From NCBI RefSeq assembly GCF_017639855.1, contig NZ_CP072115.1, positions 496,001 to 560,000 of the forward strand: DNA of 64,000 nt, in the 5' to 3' direction. Under the pieces are notes generated by a model. The model was given only the letters and a program-made list of their open reading frames with translations, did not search any database and was not told where the DNA came from. Of this stretch, positions 51,753-57,618 are shown piece by piece. A program made the position numbers and the translations under genes. The DNA is from Streptococcus sp. zg-86 (GTDB lineage: Bacteria > Bacillota > Bacilli > Lactobacillales > Streptococcaceae). The first letter of the stretch is position 1; every line of letters begins with the position of its first letter.

Positions 51753-51772
51753 GAGAGTGTGGGGAGTTTTTT
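51753..51772. repeat. 20-bp direct repeat, right copy (left copy at 50044-50063)
   Basis: GAGAGTGTGGGGAGTTTTTT occurs here and at 50044-50063 in the same orientation, as the 3' arm and T run of two similar terminators. The two copies bound the three-gene accessory cassette. Confidence 0.85.
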
Positions 51773-51783
51773 TCTGTAAATAG

Positions 51784-51813
51784 AAAAAAGCCAACATTTC
51801 TGTTGACTTTTTT
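51784..51813. terminator. Terminator after the Abi gene
   Basis: AAAAAAGCCAACA pairs with TGTTGACTTTTTT around TTTC. T runs occur on both strands; on the minus strand it ends the repressor-Abi transcript. Confidence 0.8.
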
Positions 51814-51869
51814 CCATAACCCGATAATGCGAGCCAAGGGCAAAACCTTGTTTCCTCATAATCATTCTA

Positions 51870-52775
51870 TTATGATTTTTGTAAAAAGTCAACACATTTA
51901 CTTAAAACTGATTGAAATAATTTTGCGATTGATGTTGAATGTGACAAAAGTATGTTATTTTCCTGGTATTTTTCGATAATCAATCGTCCTTCTCGGTATC
52001 GGCGTCCGTTTAAGTTGTCAGAACATATTTTTTTATGAATATAGAAAAGTACGACAATATCAATTATTTTTCTATATCTGACCAAAGCTGGCAGAATATT
52101 CATTTCTGAAGCGAAAGATTTGATAGCAGCCGCTGGACGAGGAACGTTATATGATTGGTCGAAAATATTTATCAAAAATACATCGTTGTGCGCGCAGGAG
52201 TTCCTTATATTTTTGATAAATTTATGATGAGGTGTATATAGTTTTTCAGGTGGATTTGGGTATTTTGTACTGAAAAATTGAAGAAATTGAATCAAGGTAC
52301 CGTAATCAATAATTTCCATTAGGACCCATACAGAGATTTGTGTTCGTTTTTCAAACATATCTTTTTTATAATCGTTGTGTCTGAAACGTTCTAATATTTC
52401 TGCAAATCTTTCAGGATATTCGTCTTGGAAATCTTCAACTATTTCATAGCCTTCAATCTCATTCATGTCTGTCATTATCGTCATCAGTCTAGTTCGAGTT
52501 GCGTGTTCAATATCCAATGTCAAATTCATCAAATATTCTCTAAGCCTTACGTCTAAATTTGCTGAGACAACCAAATGGTCGAATGTTAGCTTGTCGTATC
52601 CCTTATTTTGAGGTAGTTTTGGAAAATTCTTTCGATAACTTGAAATTTTGTAGTAATAACTTCGTTCTCTAAGATAAGCGATAATTTCGTCTTTCGAATA
52701 AGAGCCAAAATCAATCTTTTTCTCTGCAAATTTACCTAGTAACCCTTCAAATGATAACTTTGGCTTGCTATTCAT
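51870..52775 (-). CDS. Abi_2 (AbiD/AbiF)-family phage abortive infection protein
   Basis: A 301-residue helical protein of the Abi_2 family, related to lactococcal AbiD and AbiF. The N-terminal KPKLSFEGLLGKFAEKKIDFGS and YYYKISSYRKNFP are typical. Near residue 192 there is RNSCAH, an Rx4H motif of HEPN-type ribonucleases, supporting an RNA-targeting mechanism. It lies directly behind the repressor gene; ATG 52775 has GGAGG 5 bases upstream, and an ATG at 52796 overlaps the repressor stop. It is thus expressed in the lysogen, as expected for prophage-encoded superinfection defence. Confidence 0.85.
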   Translation of the reverse strand: MNSKPKLSFEGLLGKFAEKKIDFGSYSKDEIIAYLRERSYYYKISSYRKNFPKLPQNKGYDKLTFDHLVVSANLDVRLREYLMNLTLDIEHATRTRLMTIMTDMNEIEGYEIVEDFQDEYPERFAEILERFRHNDYKKDMFEKRTQISVWVLMEIIDYGTLIQFLQFFSTKYPNPPEKLYTPHHKFIKNIRNSCAHNDVFLINIFDQSYNVPRPAAAIKSFASEMNILPALVRYRKIIDIVVLFYIHKKICSDNLNGRRYREGRLIIEKYQENNILLSHSTSIAKLFQSVLSKCVDFLQKS

Positions 52776-52792
52776 GATTCCTCCATCCTTTT

Positions 52793-53512
52793 TCATCTCT
52801 CCATCGGTAAGAAGTTACCAACGACCTTGCCGATGATACGTGGGTCTTCGGTGTAGGGGGCGAATTTGTCGGCGTATTTTTTGTTGAGGGAGACGAGGCG
52901 GAGGCCGTCTTTTTCTTTATAGACTTTCTTGATGTAGGATTGTCCATCCCAGTCTACGGCATAGATTGCACCGTCGTAGTCAAATCCTGTATCTTTGATG
53001 AGGGCAATGGAGCCGTCAAGGTATTTTGGTTCCATGGAATCGCCATAGACCCAACTTGCGAGGTCGTGGGTGATTTCTTTGTCAAAATAGACAGTGTCGT
53101 AGTTGCGGTCTTCCCAGTAAGTTGCTCCAGTCCCAGCTGAGAGTTTTTCGAAGACGTGATACTCAAAGAGTGGTTCGTTAATCTCTAAAGGTGGTTGTTC
53201 CTCCTTTTCTTGCTCCTCTAATTGCTCCGTAGCGTAGCCTAGCACGTTTTCTTGGCGTTCGGGGTGTAATTGTACCACCTTATCATTTATCGCCTGTACG
53301 GTGCCATTTTTTGCGTCTGGTGAGGTGGCGAATATTTCAGGTTTAATTCCTAACGCCGCACATATCTTAAATATTGTTTCAGCTTTTGCGTTCATAATAC
53401 CACGCTCAAGAATTGAACGCATTGTTGTGTAAGGAATTTCGTTTTCTAAAGCGAATGCACGGACGCTGTTATAACGGTGCTCAATCATTCTTTTTAATTC
53501 AGTTTCATTCAT
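52793..53512 (-). CDS. Phage CI-like repressor with S24 (LexA-type) autoprotease domain
   Basis: A 239-residue repressor. The N-terminal helix-turn-helix is YNSVRAFALENEIPYTTMRSILERG. The C-terminal S24 peptidase has Ser159 (GDSMEP) and Lys195 (YIKKVY) as catalytic dyad and FEKLSAGTGATYWED as cleavage region. RecA-stimulated self-cleavage would induce the prophage. It probably binds the three TACGAAAA(A/T)TCGTA operators at 53543, 53605 and 54491. It is divergent from the early rightward genes. Confidence 0.95.
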   Translation of the reverse strand: MNETELKRMIEHRYNSVRAFALENEIPYTTMRSILERGIMNAKAETIFKICAALGIKPEIFATSPDAKNGTVQAINDKVVQLHPERQENVLGYATEQLEEQEKEEQPPLEINEPLFEYHVFEKLSAGTGATYWEDRNYDTVYFDKEITHDLASWVYGDSMEPKYLDGSIALIKDTGFDYDGAIYAVDWDGQSYIKKVYKEKDGLRLVSLNKKYADKFAPYTEDPRIIGKVVGNFLPMER

Positions 53513-53542
53513 CAGTCCAGCTCCTTTTTCTTCATTATATCA

Positions 53543-53556
53543 TACGAAAAATCGTA
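53543..53556. promoter_or_regulatory. Repressor operator O1
   Basis: TACGAAAAATCGTA, part of a longer dyad CATACGA..TCGTATG, upstream of the repressor gene. Confidence 0.75.
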
Positions 53557-53595
53557 TGTAAAATAAAAAAACATAAAATTTTTTAAAAAAAGTAG

Positions 53596-53624
53596 TTGAC
53601 AATGTACGAAAATTCGTATATAAT
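53596..53624 (+). promoter_or_regulatory. Rightward early promoter with operator O2 in the spacer
   Basis: TTGACA (53596-53601) and TATAAT (53619-53624) have a 17-bp spacer that contains the perfect operator TACGAAAATTCGTA (53605-53618), so repressor binding would block RNA polymerase. Confidence 0.9.
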
Positions 53625-53656
53625 AGATTCAGAAATAAGGAAAGGAGGAAAGAGAT

Positions 53657-53788
53657 ATGCTGAGTCGGAAGTACAAACGACGGCGAGGAGCAAAAAAAGA
53701 ACCTTTAGCAAAAGAGCTAAAAGTTCAAATCGCTCTAGGGATTCTACCAATCATCATGAAAATCCTAGAGTGGCTACTAAAAGACTAA
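53657..53788 (+). CDS. Small basic/amphipathic protein, 43 aa, first rightward gene
   Basis: ATG 53657 follows GGAAAGGAGGAAAGAG. The 43-residue product starts MLSRKYKRRRGAKKEP and ends in a hydrophobic amphipathic helix (IALGILPIIMKILEWLLKD). It is at the position of a Cro gene but lacks a helix-turn-helix. It could be a membrane-active peptide or an antirepressor. A perfect GGGGC-GAAA-GCCCC hairpin follows its stop. Confidence 0.6.
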   Translation: MLSRKYKRRRGAKKEPLAKELKVQIALGILPIIMKILEWLLKD

Positions 53789-53850
53789 AGCAGAGGGGCG
53801 AAAGCCCCAACCCTTTAGCGTATTTTGATTATAGCATATCTCTAGCCAAA

Positions 53851-53946
53851 ATGAAAGATAAAAAGAGATTTTGGTTGAATATCGGTTGGATAGTTGTTGC
53901 GATCATCTGGATTGTCTTTCTATGGACGTATATCAAGTTTATCTGA
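53851..53946 (+). CDS. Possible 31-residue membrane peptide
   Basis: ATG 53851 opens MKDKKRFWLNIGWIVVAIIW..., a basic start followed by one hydrophobic helix. No ribosome site is evident, and a longer frame runs through from about 53596, so coding status is uncertain. Confidence 0.3.
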   Translation: MKDKKRFWLNIGWIVVAIIWIVFLWTYIKFI

Positions 53947-53954
53947 CGATTTTG

Positions 53955-53983
53955 TTGACAACATCATTCGTATGTGGGATAAT
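53955..53983 (+). promoter_or_regulatory. Promoter of the antitoxin RNA
   Basis: TTGACA (53955-53960) and GATAAT (53978-53983) with a 17-bp spacer, pointing toward the toxin gene. Confidence 0.8.
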
Positions 53984-53989
53984 ATAGGG

Positions 53990-54062
53990 GAAGATGAAAT
54001 CGCACTAAGATTAGTGCTACACAAAGCCCCTAGACTGTTCCAGCAATCTAGGGGCTTTTGTT
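53990..54062 (+). ncRNA. Fst/par-type antitoxin RNA (RNA II-like)
   Basis: A transcript of about 70 nt containing GATGAAATCGCAC (53993-54005), which is complementary to the toxin start region, and TTAGTGC (54011-54017), which recurs in the toxin leader. It ends at a bidirectional terminator (AAAGCCCCTAGA.../...TCTAGGGGCTTTT). This is the layout of the par antitoxin of plasmid pAD1. Confidence 0.75.
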
Positions 54063-54087
54063 GTGGGTTAGAAGACACTAACCGTGA

Positions 54088-54183
54088 TTACTTGCCGAAG
54101 TGGTCGTCTAACCAGCGAGCCACCAACCAGCTGACAATAGCGTCAACGATTGCGGTAAGTAAGAATATGATGAAATCGCACAT
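54088..54183 (-). CDS. Fst-family type I toxin
   Basis: A 31-residue peptide starting MCDFIIFLLTAIVDAIVSWL and ending RWLDDHFGK: one membrane helix, a Trp-rich boundary and a charged tail, as in Fst/Ldr toxins. AAAGGAGGT lies upstream of ATG 54183. An extended -10 TGA-TATAAT (minus strand, 54234-54229) drives it. The direct repeats 54169-54181 and 54215-54221 match the antitoxin RNA. Over-expression would damage the membrane; the locus should stabilise the prophage in the population. Confidence 0.75.
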   Translation of the reverse strand: MCDFIIFLLTAIVDAIVSWLVARWLDDHFGK

Positions 54184-54266
54184 AAGCGGTACCTCCTTTT
54201 CTAAGGCGATATCGTTAGTGCCAACTGTATTATATCACATTTTGAAAAAGAAAGGAGTGAGGGTTA

Positions 54267-54473
54267 TTGTTAAATATTGAAAGAGTTCGTCAGGAAAAAA
54301 ATGTAACTTTGGTGGATATGGCAGATTTTTTGGGCGTGAAATATCAGACTATCAGAGATAAAATCGACGGAAAATCAGATTTTAAATTTGGAGAAGCGTT
54401 AGCTATACAGACTAGATTTTTTCCTGAATACGATATGGTCTTTCTGTTTTCTGAAGGAAGTATTTCAGGATAA
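54267..54473 (+). CDS. Small phage DNA-binding protein (Cro-like)
   Basis: A 68-residue protein with a compact helix-turn-helix: VTLVDMADFLGVKYQTIRDKIDGKSDF. It starts at TTG 54267, 10 bases after AAAGGAGTG. The C-terminal EYDMVFLFSEG is typical of small phage Cro-like regulators. It probably competes with the CI-like repressor at the TACGAAAATTCGTA operators; a third operator lies just after its stop. Confidence 0.75.
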   Translation: MLNIERVRQEKNVTLVDMADFLGVKYQTIRDKIDGKSDFKFGEALAIQTRFFPEYDMVFLFSEGSISG

Positions 54474-54490
54474 AAAATTTTAACTTTACA

Positions 54491-54504
54491 TACGAAAATT
54501 CGTA
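54491..54504. promoter_or_regulatory. Repressor operator O3
   Basis: A perfect TACGAAAATTCGTA palindrome, identical to O2, downstream of the Cro-like gene. Confidence 0.8.
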
Positions 54505-54540
54505 CAAAACTAATCAATCCAACCATTTCAAAAAAATTTG

Positions 54541-54589
54541 CTTGATAAACTACATTTATCAAAGTTTGTTGTTGACAAACACAACAAAC
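54541..54589. promoter_or_regulatory. Two adjacent palindromes upstream of an HTH gene
   Basis: CTTGATAAA..TTTATCAAAG (54541-54563) is followed by GTTTGTTGT..ACAACAAAC (54564-54572 and 54581-54589). They lie just before the HTH gene at 54615 and are likely binding sites, possibly for that protein. Confidence 0.5.
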
Positions 54590-54614
54590 TTAACTAATGG
54601 AGAGGAGGGCAGAT

Positions 54615-54806
54615 ATGACTTATGGTGAGCGCATGCGTAGGCTGCGAGAGGACAAGGAAATGTCCTTGCGAGAGCTGGCGGAGAAGACGCTATTAGATTA
54701 CGCATTCTTATCTCGTGTAGAGAATGATTTGCGGACGTTAACACTCCCACAGGCAAAGGCGGTGGCTCGTGAATTGGGCTGTACGGTGAATGAGCTGGTG
54801 GGGTAG
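54615..54806 (+). CDS. XRE-family HTH protein
   Basis: A 63-residue Cro/CI-type helix-turn-helix protein (MTYGERMRRLREDKEMSLRE, then LDYAFLSRVENDLRTLTL). ATG 54615 follows GGAGAGGAGG. It is a second small regulator in the immunity region and probably acts on the palindromes directly upstream. Confidence 0.85.
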   Translation: MTYGERMRRLREDKEMSLRELAEKTLLDYAFLSRVENDLRTLTLPQAKAVARELGCTVNELVG

Positions 54807-54821
54807 GAAAGGAGGGAAGGG

Positions 54822-54965
54822 ATGAGACCGATGCATTATCCGTATAGGGGGAAGAAAAATAGGTCTATCGCACTTGCAATAGACCCAATAGAAGTGGCCA
54901 GAGCTATTTCTGGAGCCATTCGTGGTACTCTTCAAGCAGACCAAGAGAAATCCACGTTGAGATGA
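54822..54965 (+). CDS. Possible small protein, 47 aa
   Basis: ATG 54822 follows GGAAAGGAGGGAAG. The frame reads MRPMHYPYRGKKNRSIALAI and continues to TGA 54965. It overlaps the 3' end and the terminator stem of the convergent gene at 54904-55110, which counts against it. Confidence 0.4.
   Translation: MRPMHYPYRGKKNRSIALAIDPIEVARAISGAIRGTLQADQEKSTLR
54862..54890 (-). terminator. Terminator of the leftward 68-residue gene
   Basis: On the minus strand GGTCTATTG pairs with CGATAGACC (one G-U pair), followed by TATTTTTC. Confidence 0.55.
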
Positions 54966-55110
54966 CGCAAACTTGGTTACCGAGGTTTGTCGATGGATTT
55001 TCTTTGAATTCTTCTCGACTATCATCAAGTGTTGTCTGTGCTTTATTAACAATACTTGAAATTGTTTCAGGCGTGAGTTGTTTCAGAAAATCGTTAAATT
55101 GTTTATCCAT
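54904..55110 (-). CDS. Small leftward phage protein, unknown
   Basis: A 68-residue, mostly helical acidic protein (MDKQFNDFLKQLTPETISSI, then TWISLGLLEEYHEWLQK). AAAGGAGGAAATAATT is a strong ribosome site before ATG 55110. It runs against the neighbouring early genes with its own terminator, the pattern of a lysogeny- or defence-related moron. Family not recognised. Confidence 0.65.
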   Translation of the reverse strand: MDKQFNDFLKQLTPETISSIVNKAQTTLDDSREEFKENPSTNLGNQVCVISTWISLGLLEEYHEWLQK

Positions 55111-55253
55111 AATTATTTCCTCCTTTCGTTAGATTTTTAGATTAACTCGTTGGTAAGGGTCGCTAATCTAAGAATATTATATCAGAATGCACAATATATA
55201 GTATTACAATTTTATTTCATTACCGTATAAAGTGTATTTTAGAAAGGAATCTT

Positions 55254-55433
55254 ATGTGGGAAGTGCTAAAAAAACATTTGAAAGCTAAAAAATTGACAAT
55301 GGTTGAATTATCTAAAATGACAGGCATTCACAGGAACACTATTCAAAACATGCGTAACGAACGAATTTCGTTCAGGAACATGGTGAAAATCGCTGACGCA
55401 CTAGATGTCAGTTTGGATGAATTTAGAAAATAA
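55254..55433 (+). CDS. XRE-family HTH protein, 59 aa
   Basis: The product starts MWEVLKKHLKAKKLTMVELS and contains a clear Cro/CI-type HTH (MVELSKMTGIHRNTIQNMRN), ending DALDVSLDEFRK. AGAAAGGAATCTT is the ribosome site. A CACTG/CAGTG hairpin follows at about 55442-55460. It is a third small regulator in the early region. Confidence 0.8.
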   Translation: MWEVLKKHLKAKKLTMVELSKMTGIHRNTIQNMRNERISFRNMVKIADALDVSLDEFRK

Positions 55434-55507
55434 AAAAGCCACTGCGGGAACAGTGACTTACCAAAATTTACTTACTTAAATTATATCACAAGAAAGGATA
55501 AAAAGCT

Positions 55508-55777
55508 ATGGAAGTGACATTAGTTAAAGAAGTTATTATTACACCGCTTCTGTTAAGTGATGAAACCGCTGCTAAGACCTTTAGTATTACACCGGAACAC
55601 GCAGGAACATGCAGACGAGAAATGAAGGATATTCCACGCTGGAGTGTGCTCCTGTCGGATCACGGAAGATTAGTAGATGCTAAAGTGTTCAAGCGATACC
55701 TTGATTATAGAGGGAGTTTGGAGTGGAAGAACGAACTTGAGACGAACAGGAAGAAACTGAGGAAATTAAAGAAATGA
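55508..55777 (+). CDS. Phage early protein, possible DNA-binding (excisionase-like)
   Basis: An 89-residue basic protein. The segment SDETAAKTFSITPEHAGTCRREMKDIPRW could form a winged or short HTH fold, and the C-terminus is very basic (RKKLRKLKK). Its position after the small regulators is where Gram-positive phages often carry excisionase or antirepressor genes. AAGAAAGGATAAAAAGCT precedes the ATG. The next gene overlaps it by 4 bases. Confidence 0.65.
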   Translation: MEVTLVKEVIITPLLLSDETAAKTFSITPEHAGTCRREMKDIPRWSVLLSDHGRLVDAKVFKRYLDYRGSLEWKNELETNRKKLRKLKK

Positions 55778-55953
55778 TTACAATCGGATTTTATGCAATG
55801 GCGGTGGTAGCTTTTATGGCTATTCGATACGGTTTTAAGCTGACAAAACAGATGAACTCAGATGAGTTTAGAGAAGAAATTTACAACGAGGAGCTAAAAG
55901 CTCGATTTGGGAAAGGAGTATCAGATAATGATTGGAAAAATGAATGTTATTGA
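55774..55953 (+). CDS. Small membrane protein, 59 aa
   Basis: Begins ATG 55774 overlapping the previous stop (ATGA). An N-terminal membrane helix (MITIGFYAMAVVAFMAIRYG) is followed by a charged cytoplasmic tail. Translationally coupled to both neighbours; function unknown. Confidence 0.6.
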   Translation: MITIGFYAMAVVAFMAIRYGFKLTKQMNSDEFREEIYNEELKARFGKGVSDNDWKNECY

Positions 55954-56080
55954 TGAGATTGAACGCTATGTGAAGTTACAGGGGCTATCCGTATCAAAAG
56001 CACAGCGTGAGGAGCTGGAAAGCATGTCGCAATACGAAGTGCTAATGATTCGAGACAGAGAGAGGGGTTTGGTGGTATGA
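55928..56080 (+). CDS. Small phage protein, 50 aa
   Basis: ATG 55928 follows GGAAAGGAG and overlaps the previous gene by 26 bases. The helical product starts MIGKMNVIDEIERYVKLQGL and ends RERGLVV. Its stop overlaps the next start (ATGA). Unknown function. Confidence 0.6.
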   Translation: MIGKMNVIDEIERYVKLQGLSVSKAQREELESMSQYEVLMIRDRERGLVV

Positions 56081-56424
56081 GTAAAGCAGAGAGCATCCGC
56101 GTTTATTATCGTGAACATCCTGATGCGACCTATAAAGAAGTAGCTGAGGCGCTAAATTTGGAAGAAGGTTTTGTTCGCTCAAATGTTTATAGGGATATTA
56201 ACCAATACAAAATCTGCGTTCGTAAAGAGGACGGTTCACTTGATTATGAGTTTTATTATAAAGCTGATGAAGAAAAGAAAGAGTTTTTAACCTATACGAA
56301 AGAGGTCTTGTTAGAGCTTGTCGAGCAATTGCGTAGTGCAAATCGACGGGAAACGGACAGCAATCAGATTCGGTTGAATTGCAAGGAAATTCGTTCGTTG
56401 TTACAGGAGATTGCAAAGTTATGA
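56077..56424 (+). CDS. Phage HTH-containing early protein
   Basis: A 115-residue protein. The N-terminal part looks like a winged/resolvase-type HTH (SIRVYYREHPDATYKEVAEALNLEEGFVRSNVYRD). The C-terminal half is helical and acidic (LLELVEQLRSANRRETDSNQ). Coupled by ATGA overlaps to the genes on both sides. Likely a DNA-binding accessory for early transcription or replication; not further assignable. Confidence 0.7.
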   Translation: MSKAESIRVYYREHPDATYKEVAEALNLEEGFVRSNVYRDINQYKICVRKEDGSLDYEFYYKADEEKKEFLTYTKEVLLELVEQLRSANRRETDSNQIRLNCKEIRSLLQEIAKL

Positions 56425-56609
56425 CACAAGATGAATTAATAGAGCTAATGCATGATGATATGCCTATTGGAGTAAAGGAATTTATCCTGTTACGCGATGA
56501 AGCTATTCGCTGTATATTTTCCTTGAAATTAGGTTATCGACATGAACAAATGGATTATTTAACAGAATACATCCGTTTTTTAGAGGACTATTTTATGGAG
56601 GATTTATGA
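56421..56609 (+). CDS. Small phage protein, 62 aa
   Basis: Starts at ATG 56421, overlapping the previous stop. An acidic helical protein (MTQDELIELMHDDMPIGVKE, ending FLEDYFMEDL). Overlaps the next gene by 4 bases. Unknown function. Confidence 0.65.
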   Translation: MTQDELIELMHDDMPIGVKEFILLRDEAIRCIFSLKLGYRHEQMDYLTEYIRFLEDYFMEDL

Positions 56610-56938
56610 AGTTTTATGTAACAGAAAACAAACGACTCATCGTAGAAATGCACTCTTACGATAAATTTGACACCCAAGCCACAGGCTTTGTACCTATTCC
56701 TAAGACGAAGATTCTGATTTCGGAGAAAAGGTTTCTTGAGGAATTAACGGTTAACATTCGCGAAGCGATTGCTTCTGTTTTGAAAGAGTATCAATCTGGT
56801 GTTGCAGAACTTCCTTTAAAACCAGTATTTGATGAAAAGCGCAAACAAATTCAACATTCTTATGATACAGAAGAAGCAGTAGCAGATATTATCCGCAATT
56901 GGGATTGTGCGACATTGAGCGAGGAGGATTGGATATGA
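56606..56938 (+). CDS. Phage protein of unknown function, 110 aa
   Basis: A soluble 110-residue protein with an N-terminal strand-rich part (MKFYVTENKRLIVEMHSYDK) and a helical C-terminus ending CATLSEEDWI. GGAGG precedes the ATG. It ends on the start of the recombination ATPase gene (ATGA), so they are co-translated. Confidence 0.7.
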   Translation: MKFYVTENKRLIVEMHSYDKFDTQATGFVPIPKTKILISEKRFLEELTVNIREAIASVLKEYQSGVAELPLKPVFDEKRKQIQHSYDTEEAVADIIRNWDCATLSEEDWI

Positions 56939-57618
56939 AGATTACGAAGGCGACAGAAATTGAACGGACCAAAAATTGGCGTGTCTTACTATACGGAAAG
57001 CCAGGTCTTGGGAAGACAAGTGTAATTAAAACCTTGAAAGGTAGAACATTAGTCCTTGATATGGACCATTCAAGCAAGGTTCTTGGTGGTGCAGAAAATA
57101 TTGATGTCATTGAATTTAATCGAAATCATCCTTCTGAGTTTATGAATGTATTTTTAAAAGAGGTTGATGATGTACTGGAAGAATACGATAATCTTGTCAT
57201 TGATAACCTCACCAGTTTTCAATCTGATTGGTTTGTGGAAGCAGGAAGGACATCGAAGAATGGTATTTCAAACGAGCTACAACATTACAATCAATGGACA
57301 AATTATTTTTTGCGAGTATTGACAGCGGTCTATTCTAAGCAAATTAATATATTTGTAACTGCTTGGGAGGATACGAGGGAGTTATCGCTAGATACAGGTC
57401 AGTTAATTACACAGTACGTCCCGCAGATTCGGTCTAATGTACTAAATCAACTACTTGGTTTAACAGATGTTGTTGGTCGTATCATTATCAACAGCAAGAC
57501 AAGTAATCGTGGGGTTGTCTTAGAGGGTTCAGAAGGAACATATGCTAAAAATCGTTTAGATGGTCGTACAGCTTGTTCGATAGAGAAGTTGTTCAGCTTT
57601 GAAGGGAGTGATGACTAA
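56935..57618 (+). CDS. Phage P-loop nucleotide-binding protein (Sak4-like recombinase)
   Basis: A 227-residue RecA/Rad51-core ATPase. Walker A is LLYGKPGLGKTSV (residues about 18-30), Walker B is YDNLVIDNLTSF, and the C-terminal strand is GVVLEGSEGTYAKNR. It matches the TIGR01618/Sak4 family, which promotes single-strand annealing with an SSB partner; the DUF669 gene two positions on may serve that role. ATG 56935 follows GAGGAGG. Confidence 0.85.
   Translation: MKITKATEIERTKNWRVLLYGKPGLGKTSVIKTLKGRTLVLDMDHSSKVLGGAENIDVIEFNRNHPSEFMNVFLKEVDDVLEEYDNLVIDNLTSFQSDWFVEAGRTSKNGISNELQHYNQWTNYFLRVLTAVYSKQINIFVTAWEDTRELSLDTGQLITQYVPQIRSNVLNQLLGLTDVVGRIIINSKTSNRGVVLEGSEGTYAKNRLDGRTACSIEKLFSFEGSDD

Noticed and set aside
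53596..53946. A 116-residue frame from the early promoter to 53946
   Set aside because: It would begin inside the -35/operator region, ahead of the transcription start, and overlaps a better small gene (53657-53788) with a strong ribosome site.
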